Part shown: positions 24,758 through 64,000 of the stretch, one piece after another
Position numbering within the stretch: position 1 is the stretch's first letter
Layout of the letters: each line of letters opens with the position of its first letter
DNA from: Nomia melanderi
Taxonomy: Eukaryota > Arthropoda > Insecta > Hymenoptera > Halictidae
Direction: 5' to 3'
Assembly: GCF_051020985.1 (NCBI RefSeq)
Contig: NC_135009.1
Location: 9,680,606 to 9,744,605, forward strand
DNA: 64,000 nt
Translations under genes and position numbers: made by a program
Notes under the pieces: model-generated
Told to the model about the DNA's origin: nothing
Databases searched by the model: none
What the model saw: the letters and a program-made list of their open reading frames with translations, nothing else

Positions 24758-27104
24758 AACTCGGACCTCCGTGGATCGTTACGTTTCTTCGTTCCCTTAT
24801 TTTTCGCTGCGATAACCTTTATACTTTGGAATATGTGAATTTTGAATTTTGAAAATGGAAACTCTGTAGCTTGAATTATTTGCTGTTTGGTAGGTATTTA
24901 TTTTATAGTATGAATTTGGAGAAGGTTGATTTCTATTAGACGAAATTTATGATTATGGGTATGGACATGTTTATGAGAGTTTATGTAAGTTGAGTTAATA
25001 CTTCGCGGAAATGTTCCAATTTTCTTCAGTGCAGTTTTTACTGTTCTATTTTTGGAGTTGAAGCTTTTTCTGTTCTTCCTAGACTTTTTCTTTTAATATT
25101 GTTGACTACGCTGTTGCACACACTTTACATGTTTGTTATAGTTTACTGTTCAGGTAATAGGGATGATTTAACGGTTATTTACTGCAATATTTTGAAGAAA
25201 TGATTTAATATTTATTTATTACTAGAAAAATAATATTTTCAAGGAATTAATCGTTTTTCATCCAGTTCTTGCGAGACGTTCATAATTGTTAGATGAAATC
25301 TTGAATTTTGCGCATCTATTAGAGAAACGATATCGCTTTCCGAATTCTCTAACCATGTTAGAACGAAACTGTGTTGGAGGCATGCCTTGTTATATATGGC
25401 TTGTCTGTACTAGATCTGTGGGCCCAAAATAGGTTAGATGCACCGTTTGGTATGTATTTTCAGGACCCTAGAGAGTTTCAGTGAAATTTATTTCTGAATG
25501 TGTACATAGCTTAAGTTTCAGCATATTGTATTGTGTATTATAACTATTTATAATACAACGGAATATTATATATAAAATATAAAAATATAGAAAAGTTATT
25601 TTCTATAAAGTTTGTCTCTTAAAGTTAAAACAAACAAATTTCATTGCATTCTAGTTGAAACGTACAAGTCTAATTACATATATAATCATATACTTTTGGG
25701 AATCCCAACGAACAATTCATTATTGTAGAATATTTGAAAAAATACTTGACTCAATTTCGCTAAACACTAACTGCGACAACCGTATGCAAACTATTTGCGA
25801 AGAAAAGTAGAAACGTCTAAGTAAAATATTTAAGTGATTACTTTATGTAACGCTAGAAGGTAGCTACAAGATTAGATAATAGACGAGGCACGTTTAGAAC
25901 GTGAAGGAAAGTGTCTGACGCTAGCAGCCATGTTAAAAGGGAAATCGGTGAATTAAAAGCGTTCGATGTAATTGAGAAAGTTTCGCTATGTTATTCCGAT
26001 TTGTAAATATTTTCTTACGCTACGGGAAGACTCGAATTGGTTGCAGGCCAATGGTGAGGATCCATTGGCACAAAATAGCAACTTTTAAATTTAAACTTCA
26101 ACAATGTCGAGTGTGAACGAAGCGACCTGTTAACTGTTCTAACTTCTACTGTAGTATCTAATCGACACATAAAGATGTATTTTTTAAAATAACAAGAACA
26201 TTGCAGTATCTCTGTTGTGTCGCTTAACGAATATTAATCTCGCTTACTGTCACTAAGATAATATATCGCATAAGCGTTTCAATGTTCATTGATACAATTC
26301 CTAGTATCTTATTCTTAACATTGAAATTCTATCTAGACTTTCAATATTTCACAGAATAGTATTCGTTGATTTCGAAACAAGAAAACAACAAGAAAATAGT
26401 TTTTTGAATTTTGTTTAGTTCCTGCAATTTTACGTGTGAAAATAAGCATAGTGGTTGAAACCTCATTCCCACAAAGTTCTATTAAACATGGAAATCAAAG
26501 TTACATTACGGAGCATCAAGAGTTTGTCTGGAGCAAAGTTATTAAACATATTTCTTCGAAATTTCTAATTGACATTGAACGCATCTAAATTGAAGGTGCA
26601 CAGAGCGATGCATTTGATTAGTCAGCAACTCATAGTATTCAATTAATAATTAAAATATTCGCTCCAAATTCTAATCCCGATTTTCAGCTAATTTCAATCA
26701 TCCTCGTTCTATTTCTAAACAAAATAAACCACTAAAATCAACATTTCGATGCGTCGGTCATTCGCCAGCGAAAAAGACTTGAAACTAACTCAAACGAAAC
26801 ACGCGCAGCATGTAAATCTAGCTGGTTTCCAGCGATCGCACGCGGTTGGCCTGTATTATCCGGCGCATCGTGTTTATTAAAACGACCCACGATGTGTCAT
26901 AGACCGTCTCGTCCGCGTCACGATCGTTAAACTAACGGTTTCTACGTTGCGCCTTCTTTCGTCGCTAATTACACATCGCGCGACGATAAAGCGCGATTTA
27001 TCAGTATCACAACACTCGGTCGTTATTAAACTAAACTGGTGCACCACCAATCGGTTCCGTGGACCTGTTGCCTGCGTTGGCCTCGCAACCCTTTTACCGA
27101 CCAT
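24758..27104. other. AT-rich non-coding stretch
   Basis: No exon, repeat or element recognised. A modest GC-richer patch at 26750-27100 adjoins a family-E element. Confidence 0.4.
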
Positions 27105-27303
27105 TTAACGATACAACTACCACACCCGACAAAATGGCGGGTTTCAGTGTTCTTGTTTCTCAAGATATCAATAACTGTGAAATGTTGAAGGTCTGAATTG
27201 ATTTGAAAAATAAATAGTTTCGCTTGAGTACTATAATGAATGTACGAAGAAAAAACGAGAAAACCCATTGTTACACTTTTTATAAGGATATTACTCATGT
27301 TAA
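27105..27303 (+). mobile_element. MITE-like element, family E, degenerate copy
   Basis: TTAA at 27105-27108 and 27300-27303. The left end TTAACGATACAACTACC resembles the family-E end, and an interior AAATAAATAGTTTCGCTTGA...TGTTACA segment is shared with copies at 40248 and 47328. The right inverted end is no longer recognisable. Confidence 0.6.
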
Positions 27304-27341
27304 ACGTTTATCCTAGCTTTCCAATACTGTGAATGTTCGAA

Positions 27342-27760
27342 TCACTTCGAATATGATTCGATTCCATGATGGTTTTGAAAGATTTGGTAAGCTTTGAGCT
27401 TTGAATGATTCGTTGGTACACAAAGTATTGAAAATATTGATAGATCTCGAACACTTGACAATGATCAGACTGTTCACCATCCCAATCCATGAAAACTTCC
27501 AAGACTTTTAATACTTCTTAATTCTATCGAATCGTTGAACCTTCGAAACGAATCATTTCGAAGTGCTTCGAATTTTCCACCACTTCAAATATGATTCGAA
27601 TCCATGATGGTTTTGAAAGATTTGGTAAGCTTTGAGCGAATGATTCGAACTAAAATTATTGAAACTTGTTCACTTGTTCAGATTCGAAGCGGTTCGTAGT
27701 GCTTCAAATTTCCGTCAGTTGTTCAGATTTGAACCGATTCGAAATGCTTCGGTGTCCGCC
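27342..27760 (+). repeat. Direct repeats rich in TTCGAA (about 70-bp duplication plus smaller units)
   Basis: The segment CTTCGAATATGATTCGATTC...GGTAAGCTTTGAG at about 27344-27408 recurs at about 27582-27646, 239 bp downstream. Further TTCAGATT.GAA..GATTCG units follow at 27677-27750. Open frames through it are incidental. Confidence 0.75.
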
Positions 27761-29246
27761 GCTGCTCGCAGGAACATTCCCCGAAGGTTTTCGCGCTGGA
27801 ATCGCGATCCCAAGACGTTCCCGTGGCCCATCGAATGGCATGGTTTCGTGCGGCGGTCCACCGTTGAAAGATACTGCCACGCAACGATCCAATTGTATGC
27901 TATTGGCTAAAGAGGGGTTAATGGCGAACTATGCGTTCGCCGTAATCGCGAACGCGTGCGTGCAACACACGTATGTACTTTCACATTCAGTCCGTTCTCT
28001 TTTGCGATAGCCGATATCCTCAGCCGCGCGAGATGACTTCCACTATTATCCGAGAAGCGACAGTGTTTCACGCGAAAACGTGGTCGCGACGTCTGCGGCG
28101 AAAATGAATACTATTAATCAAATTAATACTGTTCATATTATTATCGGAACTATTAAATGTGAACATTAATTCGACGCTTCTTTGTAAACGTCGAGGAGTT
28201 AGTTTAAATTTGAACATTTTACCGCCAGTTAGAAGTCTTTCACTTTGTTGAAAGTAGAACGATTTGTTAAGAGGAATGGTGAATATTTAAAAATTTGAAG
28301 AATATAAGATTCTTTTCGTTAATAGGTGGTACATTTATTTTAACGAAGCAACGAATTTACGATTAATGTATATGGGAAGTTACGAAGTTTGTCGCGGGTC
28401 TACTATTTTTTATTAGGGATCATAGCTTGGCAACATCTCGACAGACTGTCAACCAACTTTTTTGCAAGATAAATAGCACTTTGGAAATATGAAATGTTGG
28501 AGGATCCAAGAACCGTTTAAAACAAGATTAATTATAATAAACTGAATGTATAAAGTGTATAGAAAATTTGATTGCTCGTTAATTCCTGTACTTTGAACAA
28601 CGAATGAAAATCAATTAAACCGACTATTTCTAGAATAGAAATATTTTACAGATCTACTTTTAGCAGTGACTCCTTTCTGTTGCTAGTTTTCAGCTATAGA
28701 ATATGTATATACATCGTAAGTTGAACAGATGGCGGAGTTTGTGAAGATCGAGTCTATGCAACTAGATTGAAGACTAGTTAATAGGAGAAGTATGCTTTAT
28801 TGTTTCGAAGAACTGTTTAACACTTGCTGGCGACATCAATTTGGGTCAATTTTCTAGTGGTCAATGCATATAATTCTATTTTCAGTGAATTTACAGTCGT
28901 AGCTTCTTTGTTCTTTTATCACCATTGTCCTGCGGATTGTAAGTGCAGAAACATCTGCTGCATCTCAAAAAGATATTCAACTATCTCCAATGATTGTGTA
29001 TTACTCGCTATTATTACTGACTTTATATTATAATATGTTTGGTTTATCCTATTCCAATGTTCATTTAAAACCTTCAAACATTTCTCAGTACTTTCTCGAG
29101 TTTGTCTTGCATTCGATAATAATCGAATACTTGTTACATGTTTTCATCACTTTCATTGTCCATGTAAAAACGACATTTACGACGTAATAATGTAATTGAT
29201 GATATTGACTCCATGATATTAACGTTTGTCTGATGTTTGTTTGCAG
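27761..29246. other. Non-coding stretch immediately upstream of start-codon exon
   Basis: AT-rich, with a GC-richer patch at 27760-28110. It ends in the acceptor TTTGTTTGCAG at 29246. No other feature seen. Confidence 0.5.
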
Positions 29247-29251
29247 GAATT

Positions 29252-55331
<26,080 letters not shown>

Positions 55332-55559
55332 TAAATAAAAAAACCCAACTGACGATAAACGAAGCTGAATACCTATATACATACTATACATACGAAGAAT
55401 ATAAATATATATAAATATATATACATATATACATCTGAATCTATATATGTATATATTTATGTATATGTATATATGAATATATATATAAATATATAAATAT
55501 AAATTTACAACACAGAAAAAGTAATAGAATCGAACGAACAATAGCGAACAGATGATGCA

Positions 55560-55602
55560 AAACAGGGAGAAAAAGAGAGAGAGAGAAAGAGAGAAAGAGA
55601 GA

Positions 55603-55654
<52 letters not shown>

Positions 55655-55656
55655 GA

Positions 55657-55690
<34 letters not shown>

Positions 55691-55695
55691 AAGCT
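55560..55695 (+). repeat. (GA)n / (GT)n microsatellite
   Basis: GAGAGA runs with AAAGAGAG interruptions and a short (GT)n block near 55660-55672. The long opposite-strand Ser/Leu open frames here are repeat artefacts. Confidence 0.95.
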
Positions 55696-56056
55696 CGTGC
55701 GGATAAAATACGGGGGAAAGGCTTTGTTTGCGTATGTATGATAATTATATAAAAGTACATATAAATAATATAACTCTGTGTGTTCGTTGCATTGTACAAA
55801 ACGAAGAGGGGTTGAAGAAGGGAACGGAGAACCGCGAGAAAACCGTGATAAAAGGAACAGGCGAAAATGGACAAGGGAGAGGAAAGCAACCGATGGAAGA
55901 ACGAGAGTGAGACGGAGGGATGGAGGAACGGAAAAGAAAAAAAAGAAACGGAAGAAGAAAGAGAGGCAAAGAAAACTTGGATAGAGGGGACAGAGAGAAT
56001 GCTTTAAATAAGGAAATCGAGAAATAATAAAATGAAAGAAATATAAGAATTTCGAA

Positions 56057-56185
56057 AGGGAGAGAGAGCGAGCGAGAGCAAGAGAGAGAGAGAGAAAGAG
56101 AGAAAGAAAGAAAGAAAGAGCGTGTGAGCGAGAGCGGGAGAGAAAGATTGAGGGAGAGTGAGTTAATAGAGAGAGAAAGCGCGCC
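56057..56185 (+). repeat. Imperfect (GA)n/(GAAA)n repeat
   Basis: GAGAGAGCGAGCGAGAGCAA, followed by GAAAGAAAGAAA and further GAGAGA units. Confidence 0.9.
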
Positions 56186-56357
56186 ACCTCGAGATGAGAG
56201 ATCAACCGAGGAGGGGAACTGAACTTTTTTATCGAAACTAAAAGACTATAATAATATATTTCTGTACGCAGTACCGCGCAACTACGTCATTGTGTGTTCA
56301 CGTTGCATAATCCGATCGATAATAAGACTCTCGTTACGTACGCTCACTGTAGGCCAT

Positions 56358-56432
56358 CTACTACCACCTACTACTACTACTTACTACTACTACTACTACT
56401 ACTTACTACTACTACTATTACTACTACTACCG

Positions 56433-56508
<76 letters not shown>

Positions 56509-56519
56509 CACTACTACTA

Positions 56520-56564
<45 letters not shown>

Positions 56565-56572
56565 TACTACTA

Positions 56573-56649
<77 letters not shown>

Positions 56650-56690
56650 GCTACTATTACTACTACTACTACTACTACTACTGCTACTAT

Positions 56691-56721
<31 letters not shown>

Positions 56722-56742
56722 GCTACTATTACTACTACTCTC
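56358..56742 (+). repeat. (CTA)n / (TAC)n microsatellite, about 385 bp
   Basis: Nearly continuous CTA units with rare ACC, GCT and ATT interruptions. It gives artefactual polyTyr, polyLeu, polyThr, polySer and polyVal frames. Confidence 0.97.
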
Positions 56743-56796
56743 CACCACTATCAACTAAAATAGCAGACTACCAAAACGACCGAAAGATCAGTCGAC

Positions 56797-56925
56797 CGAT
56801 GATGATGATGATAATGGTGATCACAAATAATAAACAATGATGATGATGATGATGATAACGTTGATGATAATGCCGATAACGATAACAATGATGGTGATGA
56901 TGATGATAATGATGATCGACGACAG
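56797..56925 (+). repeat. Imperfect (GAT)n repeat
   Basis: GATGATGATGATAATGG and ATGATGATGATGATGATAACG type runs with AAC interruptions. Confidence 0.85.
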
Positions 56926-57625
56926 ATCAAGAACAATGGCACAAATGAAACGGGAGAAACGATCGATCGATCAGCGAAACATCGACCGCCACACACGTCT
57001 CTATACGGATTCTCACGTACAGGCACACACGAAAACACACATGTAAATTACCATTGATACGTACAGGAACGCATACGTGTGCGGAGACACGAGTGAACTC
57101 GCATCCTCGACTGATAGAACTCTGTAAAGGCCCTGCATACTTCTAACCCTTCTCGTCGATGTACCCACGTGATTCTATGATACCCACCTCCATTAGCCAG
57201 CGATCGTCACGAATTTGCGAGCGTAAGCGTGATAATTTCAGTTACCAAATCGGAAGGAAGAGAATCAACGGAAACAACGCCGGCCGTCGACCGTTCGAAT
57301 ATTAATGGAATTGCCGTCAGTGGACACCCGAGCTTCGGGACAGACAGGGATAACGTTCGCGTGACCGTCGCTGCGGTCAATGAAGACGAAACGGCACCGT
57401 GTCGCGGCACGTGCGCACACAACAAACAACAAAAAAGCCGTGAATGGGAATAATAAAAAATAACAAAAAAAAACAAAAGAAGAAAGAAAGAAAGAAAGGA
57501 ACAAAAATACCGGAAACCGTTGAAGAGATCTCGAATGGGAATCCGTGTCGTCCTCGTTGTTACCGTCGTCCTCGTCATCGCTCCACACTCCGAATCAAGG
57601 TCCAAGCGCGTAACACAGAAGACTA

Positions 57626-57730
57626 TATTATATATATATATATATACATATATATGTATACATGTATACATATATATATATATAGATATATATGTATATA
57701 TACATATATAGATATGTATATACGTATATT
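57626..57730 (+). repeat. (TA)n-rich repeat
   Basis: Alternating TATATA with ACATATATG and GATATATATG interruptions, repeatedly self-complementary. Confidence 0.9.
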
Positions 57731-58523
57731 CACCGTTTTGTTCATTTACACTTTATCGTCATCGATGTAATCTCTACGCGTAACGCGCATCATTCACCGG
57801 TCGGAGACACGTTCTTGTCCGTGACTATCGCCCCTCGTGCGCGTTTCGGACTGCCCGATCCTCTTCTCGGATCATCTGACGCGTTTCTAGAGCTTACCGC
57901 GTTGTCGTTTGCAGAATTATGGGATTTATTACTGGCAATGGGATAGCGAAAGATGAAAAGCATTTTGACGAATTTTGAAAGTTTCTCTGTCGAACGGCGC
58001 CGCTTGAATAGTTTAAGAGCGTTCGGTAACTTTTTGATAAGGTTTACTTGTTGATCGTGTGAATGTGTTCGCGAAATTTTTCAATGGAGTTTTAACCGAT
58101 GATTTTTCGAAACCGGCGAGTGTTTCGGGATGTTTACGAAGTATTTTTATGCGGTTCGAAATATGTATTAACGTGGAGACGATCCGCGGAGAACCGTGAT
58201 TGGGGATCGGGGCCGCGCCGAGACGCGCGTGTGCGGGCACTTCGTTTCTCGTTAACAAAAATTTGCTACCTGGTGTTCATCATTAATCCGCGGCGAAAGA
58301 TTGTTTCATTTTCTTTTTATGATTCCTCGCTGAAACGACTGCGATAATTTCATAGTATTATAATAATGAGAAAAGAAACGAAAGATGAAACGTGTATTAA
58401 TGAATTACCGACGAAACACGAACTACGCGAGAGACTTGGTATTTCTCTCTCGCAGAGAAGCGTATATGCTATATTATAAATAAATAAATAAATATATATA
58501 TATACATATATACATGCGAGAAT

Positions 58524-58606
58524 GCGAAAAGAAGAGGAAGAAGAGGAAGAAGAGGAAGAAGAGGAAGAAGAGGAAGAGGAAGAGGAAGAAGAAGATGAAA
58601 AGGAAA
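58524..58606 (+). repeat. (GAAGAG)n purine repeat
   Basis: GAGGAAGAAGAGGAAGA units across about 80 bp. Confidence 0.9.
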
Positions 58607-59503
58607 AAAGCGGAATAACCAGAGAAAAACCGACACGGAGTTCGATCTAAAAAGAAGAAAAAAAAAACAAACGAGTTCTCACGTTTAGCGAAAATACGTA
58701 GGTATACATATGTGTATATGTATGTGTGTCATTGACACGTGTGATATTTGGTTTCTTCGCGACCCGGAAATACCAGGTTCTCCGGATTGGCTCAATTATT
58801 TAAGGATAGCGACAAAAGAAAAACAGATACACGTTGTAAGGAGAATTTCAAGCAGAAAAAGAAAACAGAAAAAAACGTGCAAACAAAAAGGAAGGAAAGG
58901 AAGAACTGTACGCAAGCGAAACGGAAGAATGAAGCGAAACCGGTGGCTGACGACAGTCTAAGAGCGCCGTTCGTGTCCTTGGAAGAAAGAAACGAGTAAA
59001 AGGAGAGAAATGAAGGGAAAACACGGAAACGATGCTCCTTGCATACGCATACGCAAATGGTTAAATCGGCACACGTTCTATCGCGACGTAACGTTGTTTC
59101 ATCTTGCCTCCATACAAGTTATCGTAACAGATACGCGCTGAATCACCGGTACGCTGACGGCCACCAGTATGGCGGAAACGATCCCCCGTTCGAAGACAGC
59201 CCCATTTTTCTCCAGCAATCCGCCCCTTGTATCCCGAAGATCCGTACCGAGGCTCGCCGGACGTCCTTCGGATCGTTGCATTTATCTTGTTCTCGTTCTC
59301 GCCGATCTCCAGCATCGTACTTCACGATCCCCGGACCCCCGAGGTAGCAACCAACATCCGAACTTCTGCTCAAGGTGTTCCGCGTGAACGTTTTTTTTGT
59401 TTTTTTTCTCTCGCCGCGAGGGACTTTCCTCGTTCTCGATATAAACCCGTTGCCTTTCCTCGCCCCGGGACAGTCGACCGTCGAACCGGTGGCCGCCGGG
59501 CGC

Positions 59504-59566
59504 GCACACACTACACACACTACACACACTACACACACACACACACATACTCGCACGCATACAGTC
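59504..59566 (+). repeat. (CACACTACA)n / (CA)n repeat
   Basis: CACACACTA units repeated, then an uninterrupted CA run. Confidence 0.9.
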
Positions 59567-62500
59567 ACACGCATGTAACACATACACAACATACGAAAAA
59601 AATCAACACATACTATTCGCAGACCTTGGGCCTACTAGCCTAGGGATACTTGTCCATACTATAAGACTTAACTAACGATGGGATACTTCATACGGTAAAC
59701 ATGTATATTATTCGAGGTTAAGGAACTGGGGGTAACGGTTCCTGTATTCCCCGGACATCATCGTACACTTGTCTGTGTTCAATTGTGACGGTCGATGAGG
59801 TCGCAACAAGTGCAAGAGAGAAAACGTGTAAAGTAGAGGAGAAACGAGAAACCAAAAAAAAAAGGAAAAAAAAACAACCGGAAACGATAATTAACGGAAA
59901 AGAAATGAGACGAACCTCGTTAAAGTTTCGTTCGTCGGTGATTCATTGACCCATTGGCCAAACGCGTTTTCCCGTACGTTTTCGAACTTCTTCCTTTTTC
60001 GGGCGTGCACGAATGAACGGTGTCTCGCCCCGTTGGGTTGCTGTTGCGCGGAAAAACTTTTGCTTTTCAAGTTACCGTTTGTATATTGTGCAATACAGAA
60101 GGGAAGCAACGTATATGATATTTAGGGGATACGTTCGTTCCTTTTTCGCTCTCTTCCTTCTGTCTCCTATCTTCGTGGACATTCTCTACGCTAACCGCGA
60201 TTCTCATCCGTGAACCCTTCGTCCATCCCTGAATCGTCTGAACCCTTAGCCACAACCCCCCCTCCCCCTTTATTCTCGTTAGTTTGTAACGATTATGTAC
60301 TTCCCGCGAAGAACTTTTTTCTCGTCGCGCCCTATTTATTGTTAGTGTTGTACATACGAGTGGCAGCGTCGTCGGTCGCGAAAGAACGGAAACGATAGGT
60401 AGAACATCGCGTTTGAAAGAGGCAAAAGAAGATGAGGAGGAGGAAGATAAGGAAAAGAGTGGAAAAAAAAGAGAAAAACAGATAAACAAACATTAAGCAC
60501 CGAGTTGGACTGTCTTTATATTACATTATATATATATAAGTATATAAATATAAATATATAAATATAAATATGTATATTGTATAAAAAGAAAAAAGAAAGA
60601 AATGAAACTGTGCATCGATGTCTGGGAGTACAGTAGCTGCTTACGGGAGAGCTACGCGTTGGATCAGCAAGACTTAGGGCATTATACTACCGCGAGTATT
60701 ATCATGCCCAACCTTTAATATTTAAGTGCGAGTGAGAGTCTATTTGAGCAAAAGTAAAAAAAGAAAGAAAAGATAAAAGAAATTAAAATACAAAAAAAAA
60801 AAGAAAGAAAGAAAGAAATAAATGAAACATACGCCTCTCGTTTGTGGGTTTTACTTTGTACATATTGTACGAAAGGTTTAATAATAACTATGTTGAAAGT
60901 ACTAGTCCTGTCTCTTTGTATAATTCCGTGTTATACCTGCTCTTGTACAGTGTCGAGCGGCAGCCGCGGTGCTTCCGGATTTGGTGCGAGGAAACGGAGA
61001 AGCGAAAAGTGATCGGGCTCGAGCGAAATTGCGCGACACGTTACTATTGTTTCATCGATTCCTTTTTATATTCACACGTTACCTTGTTGCTCCTTGGAAA
61101 AGTATTCAAAATTACGATCTTATTAAATTAGTAAAATTACGATCTTAATTGCGCGGATCGACAAGGGCGCTCGATAGAATTTACGAACAATGAACCGGCG
61201 AACCAAACGTTACAACATCAAAACTGTTCGAACCGTTTGCGTACAAGAAAATATTCGCGAATCGAACAATAGTTTAAGATTCTGTTTGTCATTAGAATAT
61301 TCTTCTCGTTCGTCGCATTTCCAAAAAGGGAGAATGGTGTCCGTATCGCTGCCGATCAGTTTCTTCTTTTCCCCTTTCATCGACACGCGTAAACTTTCCG
61401 CGTGGAATTTCGACCGCGCGCCTGTCACTGATGAACCAATTTGGTCGACACTGAAAATTTGCGCCGCTTGCCACGGTACAGCGAAAGAAGCGTGAGATGC
61501 AAACGTTAACCCAGAAACGACGGGCAGAATGGAAGCACGAATGCCGGATTGGCGAAAGGAAAAGAGGATAAAAAAAAAGAAAGATACTTTTTCAATGAGT
61601 GAGTCAAAGTTACCAATTTCTACCTACGTTTAGGAAGTACATTTTTATCGTCTTGTTTACCTTCGACTATTCCTTTTGTAACTGAGATTTGGGCGCCGTG
61701 TGAATCGCCGCTCTGCCGGGAACCGGATGCTGCGTTCGCCACGAAACAATAATTACTTTTCTTTTCTCCTGGAATCGCGGGATACGCGCACACGCGCGTG
61801 CACACGCAGAGGAATGTTGGAATTCTCGTTGATGGTCAATTCGCGACATTTACGATCCGATACCGTGGTTGAATTTGATTTTCATTGGCCGAGATCTTCG
61901 AGCACCGCGGATGGGAGATCGCGTTTGCACGGAAATTATCGTTTCTATTCCACTGGGAACCGTTCATGCATTTCGTTTACGTTTTTGTATATGTTTCTCT
62001 GTAACATTCTTTCCCCGCCCGCCGGAAGAATTGGAAAAGTTGTACTTAGACTTCCGAGTGCGCGTAAATCACGGTAAATTGGTCCTCAACTTTTCACCGC
62101 AGAACAGAGAAGTTCGCCGTTACCTTAACGTAGCATTTTTCATTCGGAGGATAATCGATCAAGCTATTGGCAAGCGGGAGCAGTGCGCGTCGAACAGACT
62201 GCGAATTTGATTCGATCATCAACGCGTGTCTTGAACCAAACACTCTAGTCGGTGGAGAAAGGAATACATATATATGTATATGTATGTGTATATACGTTTA
62301 CTGTAAAGAACAAAGAAATTTTACATTCTAGTTTTTAATTTATTTTTTGTCTGATTGTTGTTGACGATCTCGCGGATGTTTATCGAGCTTGTCCGTTGCA
62401 TTTTTATTTTGCATTTCGTTCTTTCTATCGAAACACTCGGGGAACCGTTTTGATCTACTCTCATCTATTTCGTTTCTTTTTTTGTTTTTGTCTCTTTGTT

Positions 62501-62850
62501 TATCGATTGTTTTTCACCCAGTGGCGAGTAAAATATTAGTGATGTAGTTCCGCGCGTTGCAAACGCGTTACAACGAGAAGTGATGGGGAGGGCGCGCTAC
62601 AAACCTTGAACAGAGCGTAAAATCTTTAGATTTGCTTACGTGAGTTTACGTGTACATATATAGACGATGATACCGAGGAACAATAAAATTCGTTGTTATT
62701 GCAAGGATTAAGGATCATATGGTATATATTGTTATTAATCCGACCAATAAATCGGGAAGCTGTCGGTTCCGGGCAAAACAGGCTAGATTTCACAGGTGGC
62801 GTGTAAACCCCCTGTATTTTTATGAATAAATAAAATATTTTAAAAAAAAA

Positions 62851-63880
62851 AAAAGTAAATCTGAAGTCTGTTTGGAGATGCCTTTCATAGGGATTATAAA
62901 TGTAGATAATATATTATACATAGTGAACATAAATATACTATATTATTATATATAAATAGTAAGGAGTAAATAGAATTATTATATATATATACGTATATAT
63001 ATGTATATACGTATATATATATATATACGATGAAAATAATATTATTACAAGTAAATAAACTAATTAAAGATGAAAGCAGATCTTTATGAAATCTTTATTA
63101 TTCCATACCCATGCCTTACATGAACGTGCGTAATATTCTTTCCCTTTTTCTTTTTTTTCTCCCGTCACGTTTTCCCTTCGACGCCTCTTAACGTATGTAT
63201 TGTATGCATCGTACACGCACGTGTTCCGCGTATTGCACTTTTTATTTATCACAATCAGTAGCGCCGGGAATTGTTTGTATTGATAATATGTCGTTTGCAA
63301 TTTTTTGCGCACTTTTATTACAGACGTTTCGTTACATTAACATAACAAAGTCTATACTTTCAAGGTACATGTTCGTTAAAATGTTGTCTACCTGTGAGAT
63401 CTTTAAGAATTATGCGCAGTGTTCAAGCTCCTGCACAGAAGATTAAGCTAAATTAGTCTCGTCGTTTAATGTCATTGTCTTTATATCTCCTCCCGCTCGA
63501 GCCTACCGATCTAAATTGTCGCAAGCGCTTGGACACTTCGATAAGATTAAAGCGATCACAGACAGAGGCATTTAAAAGGTGACTGCCGCGAATACCTAGG
63601 TAGGCACAGAAGCTAATACTTTTACGTTTCCTAGGATGTCTGTACTACGCAGGCATTCTCATGCATCACCTCCGATTTACGGTACAAGAGGCTGCAAAAC
63701 CGACGAGTCGAGTTTGTAACGTAAACTCCGTGTCTTGCGTCGCGTTAATGTTCTATCTAATACAGTATCGATAATGTAAATATAAAAGCAGTGATTAATG
63801 TAAAATCGTGTAATTGCATATCGTAACAATTTGAATATACATAAATCGTATTTCTTCATCTTTGTCCTCTTCATCTTTTC
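62851..63880. other. AT-rich terminal flank, no gene recognised
   Basis: Contains TATATACGTATATA-type alternating repeats (62982-63030) and otherwise unremarkable sequence; no exon on either strand was supported. Confidence 0.4.
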
Positions 63881-64000
63881 TTCTTTCTCTCCTTTACGGT
63901 CTCTCTCTCTCTCTCTCTTTCTCTCTCCCTCTCTCTCTCTGTCGCACACATTCTCTCCTTTACGGTCTCTCTCTCTCTCTCTCTCTCTGTCGCACACATT
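63880..64000 (+). repeat. Duplicated (TC)n block
   Basis: The unit TCTCCTTTACGGTCTCTCTC...CTGTCGCACACATT occurs twice in tandem (about 63887-63951 and 63954-64000). The window ends inside or at the end of the second copy. Confidence 0.9.

Larger units (their letters stand above)
55332..62850 (+). other. Hr4: Long 3'-UTR / downstream flank of Hr4 (extent inferred)
   Basis: After the TAG at 55331 there is no further exon. The sequence is rich in purine runs, A-tracts, TATATA repeats and microsatellites on the sense strand, as in long insect 3'-UTRs. Several AATAAA hexamers occur (60817, 62682, 62825, 62829). The pair at 62825-62834, near the end of this compositional block, is the most distal candidate. 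UGUA-type (TGTACATA) Pumilio-like octamers occur near 60346, 60856 and 62651. The true end could be any of these. Confidence 0.4.

Noticed and set aside
56292..56840. Long open frames of polyLeu, polyTyr, polyThr, polySer and polyVal
   Set aside because: All are translations of the (CTA)n microsatellite and neighbouring repeats.

Overview
The window is eukaryotic nuclear DNA from an insect, most probably a hymenopteran such as a bee. Introns are AT-rich with scattered CpG-rich islands, all splice sites are GT-AG, and there are many microsatellites and short TTAA-flanked non-autonomous transposons. The order-level call is inference; the insect call rests on the one recognisable gene. That gene is hormone receptor 4 (Hr4/HR4), an NR6A/GCNF-type orphan nuclear receptor, on the + strand. 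I reconstruct ten coding exons between 29252 and 55331. Every intron phase agrees, giving 3105 nt of coding sequence (1034 residues): N-terminal basic signal, long low-complexity domain with a 52-residue Gln tract, two C4 zinc fingers, Gly/His-rich hinge, and ligand-binding domain.

Layout. 1-29246 has no convincing coding exon. It holds AT-rich DNA, CpG-rich islands (about 3.2-3.7, 7.5-8.9, 9.5-10.6, 12.5-13.1, 13.8-14.2 and 23.0-23.6 kb), several degenerate tandem duplications, and a dense cluster of miniature TTAA-flanked elements at 18.2-24.8 kb. It is probably the 5' flank plus 5'-UTR exons and introns of Hr4. 29247-55331 is the coding part, with large introns 1 (9.5 kb) and 5 (8.0 kb). 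Intron 5 contains a 1.04-kb composite terminal-inverted-repeat element with four 131-bp internal repeats. 55332 to about 62.85 kb reads as a very long, microsatellite-rich 3' UTR/flank with (GA)n, a roughly 390-bp (CTA)n tract, purine runs and several AATAAA signals. The last kilobase is AT-rich and ends in a duplicated (TC)n block.

The most interesting non-genic signal is a set of at least six TTAA-flanked MITE-like families. Most carry, at one end only, a short palindrome about 13-21 bp inside the TTAA. In family B this palindrome is an inverted GGTCA repeat, the nuclear-receptor half-site core. No transposase, tRNA, rRNA, CRISPR or second protein gene was supported.
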